A stretch of DNA of 64,000 nt, taken from positions 124,225,943-124,289,942 of the forward strand of contig OZ020588.1 of the NCBI GenBank assembly GCA_963971535.1, written 5' to 3'. The DNA comes from Notolepis coatsorum (lineage: Eukaryota > Chordata > Actinopteri > Aulopiformes > Paralepididae). Numbering within the stretch: position 1 is the first letter of the stretch; each line of letters begins with the position of its first letter. The position numbers were made by a program, and so were the translations under genes. The notes beneath the pieces are model-generated. The model did not search any database and was not told where the DNA came from. It saw only the letters and a program-made list of their open reading frames with translations. Positions 25,410 through 37,675 of the stretch are shown piece by piece.

Positions 25410-26145
25410 CGGGTTCAAGTCAAGAGTTTATTTGTCACGGCATACAAGTATACAGTGAAATGGGGGGGGTCTTGCCCGCAACGATTGTGCATAGTACAGT
25501 AAACAATAATACAATAATAAGAATCCAAGGGATGAGAATGCGACATTTGTGCAATAATACAAGTCATAAGAGTAAAGACATAGGTATGTACATGAGTTTT
25601 TCAAAAGCATGGTAAGACATGCTAGGTCCTGTGATAGTGTACACTGTTAGCTACGGATGGGGCACTGGGTCTTATGTACACTACTATACAATGCTATACT
25701 ATACAATCTACAGTTATACTATGTGTCCCTATGCTAGCTTGCTATCCATCTATTTACTATACAAGAACCACTCCTGTTCTTGTTTTTAAAGTGACCTTTC
25801 ATTGTGTATAGTGAGAGTGTGTGCAGCTATGTGTGTGTGTGTGTTCATGTTAAGTGACTGCTAGTGTGTGAGTGTGTACAGTGTGTGTGTGTTGTGTGTG
25901 TGCTCATGTGTGCTTGTGTGTGGAGAGTTCAGTGTTCAAGACTCTGATGGCCTGGGGAAGAAGCTGAGCCGAAGTCTCTCTGTCCTAGTTGCTGGTGTTC
26001 GCACGCGTTTGCCTGACCGCAGCAGCTTGAACAGGCTGTTTTGGGGTGGTGAGGGTCTTTCATTATCCTGCAGGCTCTGGATTTGAATCTCTTCTGAGAG
26101 AGCAGACACTGCTTTATGTCTGACATGACATGTCATGCCCACGTC
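25410..26145 (-). mobile_element. LINE 3' fragment, minus strand
   Basis: Minus-strand C-terminal codons (SLFKLLRSGKRVRTPATRTE, RLRLSFFPRPSES) match the end of Rex1-like ORF2. They are followed by a 3' UTR and the tail with GTGACAAATAAACTCTTGAC and TTGAACC. It is the same tail as at 9639-9729. The 5' end is truncated. It lies head to head with the plus-strand LINE at 26226. Confidence 0.75.
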
Positions 26146-26225
26146 TCAGTCTTTTGTGTAACCATTCTGGCATATGGCATGTCCTGCCATATTGTGTAAA
26201 AGTCTGATATGAGTGAGCCTCTAGC

Positions 26226-26765
26226 TCTGACTCTAGTCACCCAAACAACTGCCTCTTTGAACTGTTGCGGCCAGGCAAGCGCTACCGGAGTCTCATGGCC
26301 CAGAGAGACTCAGAAGGAACTTCTATCACCAGGCCATCAGGATGCTCAATGACTCCATGTAACAACCGATCATTGCACACACATCCACATGCACACACTC
26401 ACTTTTAAACAAACACTCACCTTAACACTCACTTTAGACACTTTAATATGTATCTATTATTAAAGAGATTTGCAATACATTCACACCTCATTTACAATTG
26501 CACCTTACCTCAAAGTTTATATACCTCATTTGCTGCATTGTACCTCACTGTTTACTCAGTTTTACTACTTTAGATTGTATTGTACTGTAATAACTGTATA
26601 TTGTATGTATATGTATTCCTCTTACTTACCTTTTAAAAACGTTTTACTTACTTTCTTACTTTTTTACTGTATGAAGCACACTCTCAGGGGCTTATAAAGA
26701 ACCAAGCATTTCACCGTAAAGTATGTGTATTTTAATGTGATATTTAATAAACAAACTTGAACTTG
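26226..26765 (+). mobile_element. Rex1-like LINE copy D, 3' fragment
   Basis: Decayed C-terminal codons for [20 protein letters not shown] match copies A-C, followed by a frameshift, a 3' UTR and a terminal AATAAACAAACTTGAACTTG tail. About 540 bp, 5'-truncated. Confidence 0.8.
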
Positions 26766-28339
26766 AAAACTAGCTGAGCTATGCATTTGTTCTAACAGAC
26801 TATTGTTGTTGTTGTTTCTTATGACTGGCTGTGAGTGTTATGTGAAAGTATATGTTTGCCTGCAAAATGATTTGTTTTGGGTTGGAATATTGTCTTTCCA
26901 GTACCATGGAATGCCATTCAGCCAAACTGTCTTTTTCTCTTCATTATAATTGTTTCACAACATCATCAATGGCCCCCTCCGCCATCCAGTTGTGCTTCCT
27001 GTGTGCAGAGGAGTATTGTTGCCTGTGCTCTGTCTTGCAGGGTAAGAATAAGAGGATTAGGCACTTCAGACTCCTGACCAGACTGATGGAAACAGTGGCG
27101 TTTGGAGTGCCGTATTTTCATTGAAGTATTCTTGGTGGGAGGATTAAGCGGCCAGGTTAAGTGGCCAGGCCAGATCAGCAGAGACCTTAGGTCTGTGGGA
27201 CGGGTGCAGAAAATGGCCTGGAGATTAGATATATCCATTTCTATAGTCTGACAAGCTGCCGCTACTTCCTCGATGGAGGCTCCAAAAAGGGCGTCCTCCA
27301 GAGCAGGGGGCGAAGAGGAGGGGCATTTTCTTTTGCTCATCTAGTTTAGATTGGGACAGCCAAATGTATCTCTGCATAAAGGTGGAGATGCCATTGCATT
27401 CCCAGCAGCTATAGCGGCACGAGTGAGGTGGAGGATAGGGCCGGGATCGGGAAAGGATTTCCATTTCCTCCAGATTAAGTTGTTCTTTACCTGCTGCCAT
27501 AGAAGAGACGAAGTTAGGCAGTGAGAAGAGTTACTGTTTTGTTACAACTAAGTTAACTAGTCTACTTTAAGTTCAAGTCTGTTGTGGTCACTTTAAGAAT
27601 CCCATGATGTAACAGGAAGTGAGGTCATGTCAGTGCCAGATGGTGATGGGTAAGCAGGAAGTGAAATGAATCTCAGAGAAGGTGTTTTATTGTTCTGAGC
27701 TAATCCAGTGACATCTACCGACATCTTATGCCTTTTGGTAGCATCTTGGGTATGTTTTCATTATTTACATTGCTATGTATGATGCAGATAATTATTTAGG
27801 AAATATGAAAAAAACGTTGTGTAGTTAGGTCTGTTGGGTAGTATTACTGATGAGCACATTGTCATTAGTCCCACACTGTCATTAGTCATTCCAGAATAAA
27901 TACTAGACATAAATGCATGTACTATTTATAGGCTACTGTACATATTAAAAAGGATGCAATATGTTACATTTAGGTTAAAATACATATTCGATAAACAACA
28001 TGTAACTTGTAATAAATTGTAAAATATGGGATTTAGTTCATATTGAAGATAAGGAAAAATTTGTTTAAAGCAAGCATAATAGTGATTATCTACATTTTGT
28101 ATGTTTCAGTTTTACCCTTCCTTGCAACATCAATAAACTGTGGACAAGGATTAAAGTGTCTTCAGAGTCGTGGTGTCAAGAGGGCATTTATCTGGCTGTC
28201 AATTTATATAACTGGAACATATAGTGAGGGCAACACAGTAAAACCAAGGCTTTCTAACCGGCAAGATAACATAGTTCGAGCTGGCAGATAACAATAACAA
28301 CGTTGTCACACTCAGCCAATGGACGACTGGCAGAGACAT
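26766..28339. other. No gene recognised
   Basis: Short ORFs exist (for example minus 27500-27225 with a CxxxCWEC cluster) but I cannot tie them to a family. The sequence is AT-rich towards 28 kb. I see no transposon ends. Confidence 0.4.
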
Positions 28340-28660
28340 ATTTAACAACAGATTCAACACCAGACGTTGCCATGGCAGAGGACGCACCTTCGTTAAAGAC
28401 ACATTCCCGTGCCTCATGTCCATCAAGATCTAATGCATCTTCAACTGGGTCTGCTGCAGCCAGGGCAAGAGCGAGAGCAGAAGCAGCAAAAGTACGTATT
28501 TCCTTTGCTGAAGAGGAAGTCAGTCTAAAGCTAGAAAAAGCTAAATTGGAAGCATCTATGGACATGCTTAATTATAAGAAAGAGGGAGCTGCAGCTGTTT
28601 GCCGAAGCAGAAGCACTCGAAGCTGCTACCCAGGTGGCCAAAAAGTTCCGGCACATTAAT
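28340..28660 (+). pseudogene. Retrotransposon gag-like N-terminal fragment
   Basis: The frame from the ATG at 28372 encodes an Ala/Arg/Glu-rich helix (ARARAEAAKVRISFAEEE, then SLKLEKAKLEASMDML). This coiled-coil style is common at the N-terminus of gag proteins of fish LTR retrotransposons, BEL/Pao being one possibility. After GAAAV the frame shifts, and the expected AEAEALEAATQVAKK continues in another frame. No protease or polymerase follows. Confidence 0.4.
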
Positions 28661-28895
28661 GGCCTGTATCCGGGAGGCCGGAAGAAATTAATAGGCCCTA
28701 GTCCGGTTGCCAGAATCGGCCAAGTAGGCGGCAATGACTGACTGGCCGATTCCGGCACAAGTACACTGGGCCAGGTCCGGGGTTGCCGGAAGCGGTGAAC
28801 GTCCGGTTGCCTAAAGCAGCCCAGATGCGGCCCAAACACACTGGGCCAGGTCTGGTTGCCCGAAGCCTAGCCGACACTGCCAATGCAATACTGGT
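28661..28895. repeat. GC-rich CCGGTTGCC / CTGGGCCAGGT repeats
   Basis: The motifs TCCGGTTGCC, ACACTGGGCCAGGTC and GCCGGAAG recur three to four times in about 230 bp, a degenerate tandem structure of transposon-like appearance. No ORF. Confidence 0.6.
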
Positions 28896-29002
28896 ACTAC
28901 ACAGTAAATTCCGCAGAGTACATTTGACTCAAACTGAGTAAAGACATTTTACTCAGTTTGAGTGAAATGTACTCAGTTTGAGTCAGCGGAATTTACTGTG
29001 TA
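28896..29002. mobile_element. Small palindromic MITE
   Basis: It starts TACACAGTAAATTCCGC and ends GCGGAATTTACTGTGTA, a 17-bp perfect inverted repeat. Internal ACTCAAACTGAGTAAA and its complement give a strong hairpin. About 105 bp in all. Target duplication unclear. Confidence 0.75.
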
Positions 29003-29629
29003 CCCAGTATTCTGCCAGAGCTACTCCACTATCTGCCTATGACCGTACATTACCGGAAATACAGTAGGAAATGGTTGATTAGTAATACAATGCCACATAT
29101 TTAAGGACCCTTCCCTTTACCAATTCAGTATTGGCATGTCCCTCATTGAAAAATTCTGAAGTTTACATGCTGTTTCCTACCTCACTGAAATATATTCTCA
29201 GTGTATGTGCACATTGTACACAATATACATCATTCTGCAGTGAAGCTCAAATATCAAGTAAAGTAACAATGCAACTTTTTCCAGTTAAAAATGACAACTT
29301 GAATAGATATTTAAACATTTATTAACAAAAGAATATCACATTAATCACATTAATATGACTTTACTGGGCCATTACACCCAAATGAGGTTTAATCAAATCA
29401 ACATCACAATAAATCATAGTACAGATAGATTACTCAAATGCACAGTTAGGAGACTGGTATATATCTCCTTCTCTCTCTCTGGAGATGACCGTAAGCATGA
29501 ATATGATCAGTTTCAAATTTCTTCTACCTATGGTGGTAATTACATTACCTTCAAAAAAAATAAAAAAACATTTGAATATCCATTATTGCTCATTATGTAA
29601 ATATACCTACACCAACATATAGAATAATG

Positions 29630-29631
<2 letters not shown>
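29003..29631. other. No gene recognised
   Basis: AT-rich sequence with no recognisable ORF or repeat family. Confidence 0.5.

Positions 29632-29715
<84 letters not shown>
29632..29715. repeat. (CT)n microsatellite
   Basis: About 42 pure CT units. Confidence 0.97.
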
Positions 29716-29718
<3 letters not shown>

Positions 29719-29849
29719 AACATTAGTAAACATTTATTACCATAAAACAGGCCTTGAGAGATAATTAACAAAATAAAATAATCATTGTTACAACTCAATT
29801 GTACCCCTGTAACAGTCTTTTCCCAGCGTCCATACCCAACATGTGTGTG

Positions 29850-30174
29850 CAGGGGTGTAAAGAACAAAGTGCAATTAGTCAAACTGTTTTTGGGGATTTG
29901 TACTTTACTTGAGTAGTATTAGGTTTGCTGATTGGTCCTTGTGCAAGACTATAGAAAGCGGGGATCTTTGATTAAACACTGCTATCAGAAGAATAGACAG
30001 TCAGATTTTTTTTTATACTTTTAACTAAGTACATTTAAAAGTAGAAACTTTAGTAGACTTTTACTCAAGTGTGTTTTTAGCCAGATACTCTGACTTTTAC
30101 TTGAGTACGATTTTGAGACGGTACCCATACTTTCACTTAAAACTCCCAACATTTTGGGAAATTAGCTTACCGTC
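29850..30174. mobile_element. Probable hAT element, left end and subterminal repeats
   Basis: CAGGGGTGTAAAGAAC at 29852 is a hAT-like terminus. It is followed by repeated TACTTTACTTGAGTA / TTTTACTCAAGT / TTTTACTTGAGTACG blocks, typical subterminal repeats of a common fish hAT family. The right end is not seen; LINE copy C lies next to it. Confidence 0.45.
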
Positions 30175-33100
30175 TTCTCCAGAGAGAGACAAGAAGACCG
30201 GCTGCCTTTCTGATCGCTCTGTCGAGACTGTGCTTACTTTTGTTAATTTTTATAGTTTTAAGAGTTTTATTTGCACCAACTGTTGGTGCATTATATGTGT
30301 ATGACCGTCAGTCAATCATTGACATTGGATTAAGGAAAACTTACAGATTGGATTGCTCTCTGGATCGGATTGCTGAACAGCAGCAGTGGCCCACCGAGAT
30401 CCTTTGTTGTGGTTGTGGCCAAGGCGATGACGTGGAAGAAGAGCCGGCCCGCCGAGATCCTTTGTTGTGGCCGTGGCCAAGGCGACGACGTGGAAGAAGA
30501 GCCGGGGTCCGAAACAGACTGAGGTCCAAACGACACAGAACCACATTGCCCAGCATATTGTTGGCCAATGTGCAATCGATAGGAAATAAACTGGACGACA
30601 TCAGAGCACAGATCCAATTCCAGAGGGACATTCGGGACTGCAATGTCCTCTGTTTCACAGAAACTTGGCTGTCTACAGATGTCCAGAATCATGCAATAGA
30701 ACCGGCAGACCACTTCTTCGTTCTCTGCAAGGACCGGACGGCAGAAGAATCACTAAAGACGAGAGGAGGCGGCATTGCCTTCATGATAAACAAGGAGTGG
30801 TGCGATATAGGCAACCAAAGGAATTGTCTAACCACTGCTCCCCAGACCTGGAGTTTATCACGATCAAATGTCGACCCTTCTTCCTCCTGAGAGAGTTAAC
30901 GTCCATCATCCTCATCGGAGTGTACATTCCACCACACGCAAATACTGGGACCGCACTTTCAAAGTTACACGACGAGGTAAATAAACTCCAGATAGCTAGC
31001 GTTGAGGCTGCCATTTTGGTTCTGGGCGATTTCAACAGCGCACGTCTTAAAAAGGTGTTGCCGAATTTCTATCAGCATGTGACCTGTCCCACCAGAGGCG
31101 AGAACATATTAGACCATGTATACTCACAATTTAAGAATGGGTACAAGTCACAGGCTCTTAGCCCATTCGGTAAGTCCGATCACGCCGCCATTTTTCTTTT
31201 GCCAAAGTATAGACAAAGTCTCAAGCGAACGCCGGTAGTATCGCGAGAGGTTAAGCGTTGGACTGTGACGTCAGATGAGACACTCCAAGCTGCGCTTGAA
31301 TGCACAGGCTGGAGGGTATTCCGTGATAACACAGCCAATATTAACGAATACACTGAAACGGTGCTTGACTTTGTCTGTACTCTGGTAGAAGAAACAATCC
31401 CCTCTACCACAATTAGAATCTACCCAAATCAAAAGCCCTGGGCAGATAAATCCGTCGGTGAGGCTCTGAAAGTGCGCACATCAGCCTACAACACCGGGCT
31501 GGTGACAGGCAACATGGAAGAACACAAGACAGCAAGATACAACGTCAGGAGAGCAGTAATAGAGGCAAAACGGCGTTACAGGGATAAAGTTGAACTTCAG
31601 TTTGAACAGGCTGACTCTAGAGGTATGTGGCAGGGCCTCAGAACAATGACAGATTACAAAGCCACCTCCCTCAAACTGAACAGTGACATCTCCTTAGCAA
31701 ATTATCTCAATTCCTTCTATGCAAGGTTTGAGGCTGTGAATTACAACACCAGCCTACAAACCACGGCAATGGGGGGGGGGGGGTCTGCTGATGGAGACTC
31801 AGTGTTCAGGGTAACAGAGCATGAGGTGAGGCGGATCTTTAAAAAAGTGAATATCAGGAAGGCAGCAGGACCGGACGGCATCCCCGGCCGCGTCCTAAAA
31901 GTCTGTGCTGACCAACTGGCCCCGGTATTCACTGACATCTTTAACCTGTCCTTGGAACAGGCTGTCATCCCCACCTGTCTGAAGAAGTCCACCATCATCC
32001 CTGTACCCAAAAAATCTACGCCCGCTTGCCTCAACGACTACCGCCCTGTAGCCCTCACCTCCATAGCCATGAAGTGCTTTGAGAAGCTAGTGAAGGGCTA
32101 CATCTGTTCCTCCCTCCCCATCAACCTGGACCCCCTGCAATTTGCATATCGCCCCAACAGGTCCACGGAGGACGCCATAGCCCATGTGCTGCACACAGCA
32201 GCATCACACCTGGACAAGAGGCAGGGGAACTATGTGAGAATGCTGTTCAACGACTACAGCTCAGCATTCAACACCATAGTCCCCTCCAAACTCATAGCCA
32301 AGCTCAGGGACCTGGGCTTGAACTATGACCTCTGCCAGTGGGTCTTGGACTTCCTGGCGGGCAGACCCCAGGTGGTAAGAGCAGGCAACTGCACCTCCTC
32401 ATCCATCACGCTCAACATAGGGGCCCCCCAGGGCTGTGTTCTGAGCCCCCTCCTCTACTCCCTGTACACACATGACTGCGTGGCACAGCGGAACAACAAC
32501 ACAATCATCAAATTTGCTGATGACACAGTAATGGTGGGCCTGATCTCTGCCAACGACGAGAGGGCCTACCTGGAAGAGGTAGAGAATCTGTCACAGTGGT
32601 GTCAGGAGAACTGCCTCTCCCTGAACGTCAGCAAAACAAAAGAGATGATTGTGGACTTCAGGAGGTCGGGGGTCAAGGACTACAGCCCCCTCAGCATCGA
32701 CGGGGCACCGGTTGAGAGAGTGAACAGTTTCAAGTACCTCGGAGCCCACATATCCGAGGACTTGACATGGACCACACACATTGACAGTGTTGTGAAGAAG
32801 GCACGACAACGCCTCTACTTCCTCAGGCGCCTAAGGAAGTTCCAAGTCAGTCAGAAGATCCTTAGGAACTCCTACTCATGTACAATAGAGAGCATCCTGA
32901 CTGGCAACATCACCTCCTGGTTTGGGAATAGCACTGCACAAGACCGTAGCAGACTACAAAGAGTGACACGTTCAGCCGAACGCACAATTGGAGGGGGGCT
33001 TCCCACCCTCCAGAACATTTACAACAAGCGGTGCAGGGGGAAGGCGAAGAGAATCATCAAGGACTCCAGCCACCCGAACAACTGCCTCTTTGAACTGCTG

Positions 33101-33680
33101 CGGTCAGGCAAGCGATACCGGAGTCTTAAGGCGAGCACAGAAAGACTCAGAAGAAGCTTCTATCCCCAGGCCATCAGGCTGCTCAACGAACAATAAACAC
33201 TATGCAACAACCATCAAATGCACACAGCACACACACCCACACGCACACACTCACTTAAACAAACAACACACTGCAGCACCCACACTCCACACTTTAGATC
33301 ACACAAACACACTTTATATTTATTGATAAAGGATTTGCACTACAACTCGTACACCTACTGTAAATTGTACCTAAATTGTACCTCATCCCATTTCTGCTTT
33401 GCACTATATAGTATTGTATATTAGTACACTGCATAGTATATTGTTATATGGTAACTCAGTTACGTCTATTCTGCATCGAACATTGTACATATGTCTATAC
33501 TGAACACTGTGACCTCATTTTTTACTTCTAATTTACATGCTATACTACGTTATTTTATTTCATACTTATCTTGTCTTGCACAGTCTCTGGAGCGTAACAG
33601 TAAGAAGCATTTTGTATAAAAGTATTCTGTACTTCTGTATGACAACTATTAAAGAAACTTGAGAAACTTGAACTTGAGTC
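30175..33680 (+). mobile_element. Rex1-like LINE copy C, best-preserved copy
   Basis: About 3.5 kb from a 5' region shared with copy B (CCGGCTGCCT, TGTATGACCGTCAGTCA) to an ACTTGAGAAACTTGAACTTG tail. ORF2 runs through endonuclease and reverse transcriptase with a single apparent frameshift. The 5' flank contains AGAGAGAGAC and the 3' flank GTCTCCTCTCTG, so this copy too abuts a CT/GA-rich target. Confidence 0.9.
30240..33196 (+). pseudogene. LINE copy C ORF2: endonuclease plus reverse transcriptase
   Basis: The N-terminal endonuclease part (30240-30810) shows LLANVQSIGNKLDDIRAQI, the catalytic FTETWL and GGGIAFMINKEW. A single-base shift near 30805-30825 moves the reading into the frame of 30665-33196. 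That frame has KELSNHCSPDLEFITIKC, GVYIPPHA, LGDFNSA and GKSDHAAIFL. Reverse transcriptase follows with [61 protein letters not shown] and [15 protein letters not shown]13 run (31771-31783) encodes a Gly4 linker between the two domains. No ORF1 is apparent upstream. Apart from the one frameshift, all catalytic residues that I can place are present. Confidence 0.9.
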
Positions 33681-33720
33681 TCCTCTCTGTGCGTCGAGTA
33701 GAAAGCTATCTGGCTGCATG

Positions 33721-34295
33721 TTAGCCTATAGCTTTGCACAATGAATGGAAGCGGGCATGACTGGTTAGCCTAAGCATTGTCCAACTGACACCTCTCCCGA
33801 AGGCTACCGAGTCATGCCGGGGGATGAGGGTGGGTATTGTTAACGGGGTGTGGCTGGGGGGGAGGGAGGGGGTGGGAGTTGTGAGACTGTGGCTGGGAGG
33901 TGGAGGCAGGGTGTGGCCGGTGAGGGCGTGGGGGTGAGGGTGCGGATTAGCACCAGGCGTGGGGCTCTGCTCATAGGCGGGCGGCTCGTGGCGTGGCTCG
34001 TAGTCCTGGTAGTCCTGGTTGTCCTGGTTGTAGAAGCAACCATCGCCCTCCATGGAGCCCCCCCCTCCTCCCGCGTCACCCCAGCGAGGTGGCGGGTGGC
34101 GACCCTGACGGGGTGAGCCATGGTGGGGTGGCGGGGGGCCGGTAGGGGGAGGTCCCTGGCCCTGGGGGGGCTCCGGAGAAAAGCGCCGGGGGGCCGGGGC
34201 TGGGAGGGGGTCTGGGGGAGCTGTCGCCGGCCCCGGCGAGGCGTGCTGGTCCCCGACGTGGAGGGGACGGTCCTTCCACTCACCGAACTACTGCC
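33721..34295 (-). CDS. cacna1a: CACNA1A-like exon (P/Q-type calcium channel alpha-1A C-terminus)
   Basis: A host exon on the minus strand, starting at 34295 after a TGTAG acceptor. The first codons read GSSSVSG, then [20 protein letters not shown] and TPS. From memory this matches the start of the last coding exon (exon 47) of vertebrate CACNA1A, the pore-forming subunit of presynaptic P/Q channels, whose cytoplasmic tail binds scaffold and regulatory proteins. After about 40 codons the frame must shift by one in a C-rich run (about 34180-34200). The new frame gives a Pro/Gly-rich stretch, then [20 protein letters not shown], resembling the Tyr/Asp-rich tail segment of the mammalian protein. 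It stays open to 33721. The usual DDDWC terminus is not seen, so the 3' boundary is uncertain: either a donor is used or LINE copy C removed the end. The frameshift could be a homopolymer sequencing error. Confidence 0.75.
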
Positions 34296-34300
34296 CTACA
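34288..34300 (-). promoter_or_regulatory. cacna1a: Tandem splice acceptor (AG / GGCAG) of the CACNA1A-like exon
   Basis: The minus strand reads TGTAG then GGCAG then TAGTTC. Using the first AG includes GGCAG and opens the long reading frame (GGC AGT AGT). Using the second AG, five bases on, would start the exon with TAG, which is a stop in the frame of the mammalian upstream exon. In human CACNA1A this same pentanucleotide choice decides between long and short C-terminal tails. A GA-rich stretch at 34376-34460 gives a pyrimidine-rich run on the minus strand upstream. Confidence 0.65.
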
Positions 34301-36451
<2,151 letters not shown>

Positions 36452-36454
36452 TAA

Positions 36455-36611
36455 TACGTTAGTAGATAGTCTAGGCCAGTGATTCTCAATATTATTTTGC
36501 ATATCTAGGACCTCTAATTTTGTCCACATGCACATCTACATACAATATACTGTAGCATTACAAACCATTTGACAGCCAGGTCCTGCACCTCTCCGTTCTT
36601 GTCCTCTAGAG
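36455..36611 (-). pseudogene. CAND1/2-like pseudo-exon, unit 1, 3' half plus intron
   Basis: Minus-strand 36611-36566 is the last third of an exon encoding EDKNGEVQDLAVK, followed by a GTTTGT donor and intron down to 36455. The rest of the exon is at 41179-41261, the two halves being separated by a hAT insertion. Compare unit 2 (41283-41528), which is uninterrupted. CAND1/CAND2 regulate cullin-RING ligases; this fragment is not a functional gene. Confidence 0.65.
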
Positions 36612-37200
36612 CAGCGGTTCTCAACAGGGGTTCCGCGGCACACAGGGGTGCCGCAGAGAGCTGCCAGGGGTGCCGCGAGATGCCTGGCAATGTTCTTTAA
36701 AAATATAGAATGACAACAGTCTTATTTTGAAAATCCTATAGTGGGTCTCATTTCTGCCCACGCGCAGCTCCAGCTATAATAACTAGGCTCCGAAAGCTAG
36801 CAACATTCAGGTCATTATGATACTCTTATTTTGAAAATCTGTGGTGTCGTGACTCATATCCGCTCTACAGCACACAGCCAATAAGGATGCATCTCCACAC
36901 AGCAGGCTGAGCAGTGAGCAGTAGCGTCTCTCAGCTCAGCAGTAGTAGCGTCTGGATCTGGAACGCGGACATTGAAATACAGCAAGGATAGTGTTTTTGC
37001 GACCCAAAACAAATCCCTGCTGTTTTATTCCGCAACGGGTCAAATGCATATAACATGCTTTGCAATCCTTGCCATTCCTTTATGACCACGTCGTGTTTAA
37101 GACCGGAATTAATGTCCCGTTAGCATAAGCTAACAACAAGCTAAAAGCCCTGTTCAGAGCGACAGAGAACAGCAGGGTGGGGACTTAGTTGGAAGGAGGA

Positions 37201-37229
37201 CTGGGAAGGAGGGGGGGGGGGGGGGGGGG
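37201..37229. repeat. Poly-G run
   Basis: An uninterrupted run of about 17-18 G inside a G-rich block in the hAT element. Confidence 0.9.
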
Positions 37230-37675
37230 CATTCTCCCTCTATGTGTGTGCGTTTGAAAAGATATGATGAAGTCAGACTACTATATTATATTGATAGTAA
37301 ATGTACTGAGGGTGGACAGACAGATGATGTTGATATTTAAACATAAAAAATACAATACATAATAAATGTATCCATGATCATCATGCAACATAAAACAATT
37401 GCAGGAACGGTTTGGGAGAGGAAGGTGTTTTAGGTTGCGTGTACCAAAAGATTTACTTAAAGTTTAAAGCTCAATATATCAAAACGTGGCATTTTATAGT
37501 GAACAGGCACTTTATAGTGAATCCAAATTATTTTTGGATTACAGAAAATTATCCCTAAAGTGCTATCTGTTGCAGCTGCACTGTTTTCCATGAAAATACC
37601 ATATTTGGATAAGTTTGACCATTTCTAAAAATCTGAAAATCATTATTTAATAAACCACAGAAAAGGATCACCAAG

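Noticed and set aside
26960..27500. Short minus-strand ORFs with Cys clusters as a zinc-finger gene
   Set aside because: No regular zinc-finger spacing, no splice pattern that I can support and no recognised family.
33850..34116. Plus-strand GC-rich ORFs opposite the CACNA1A-like exon
   Set aside because: They are the complement of a Pro/Gly-rich coding exon and show no family of their own.
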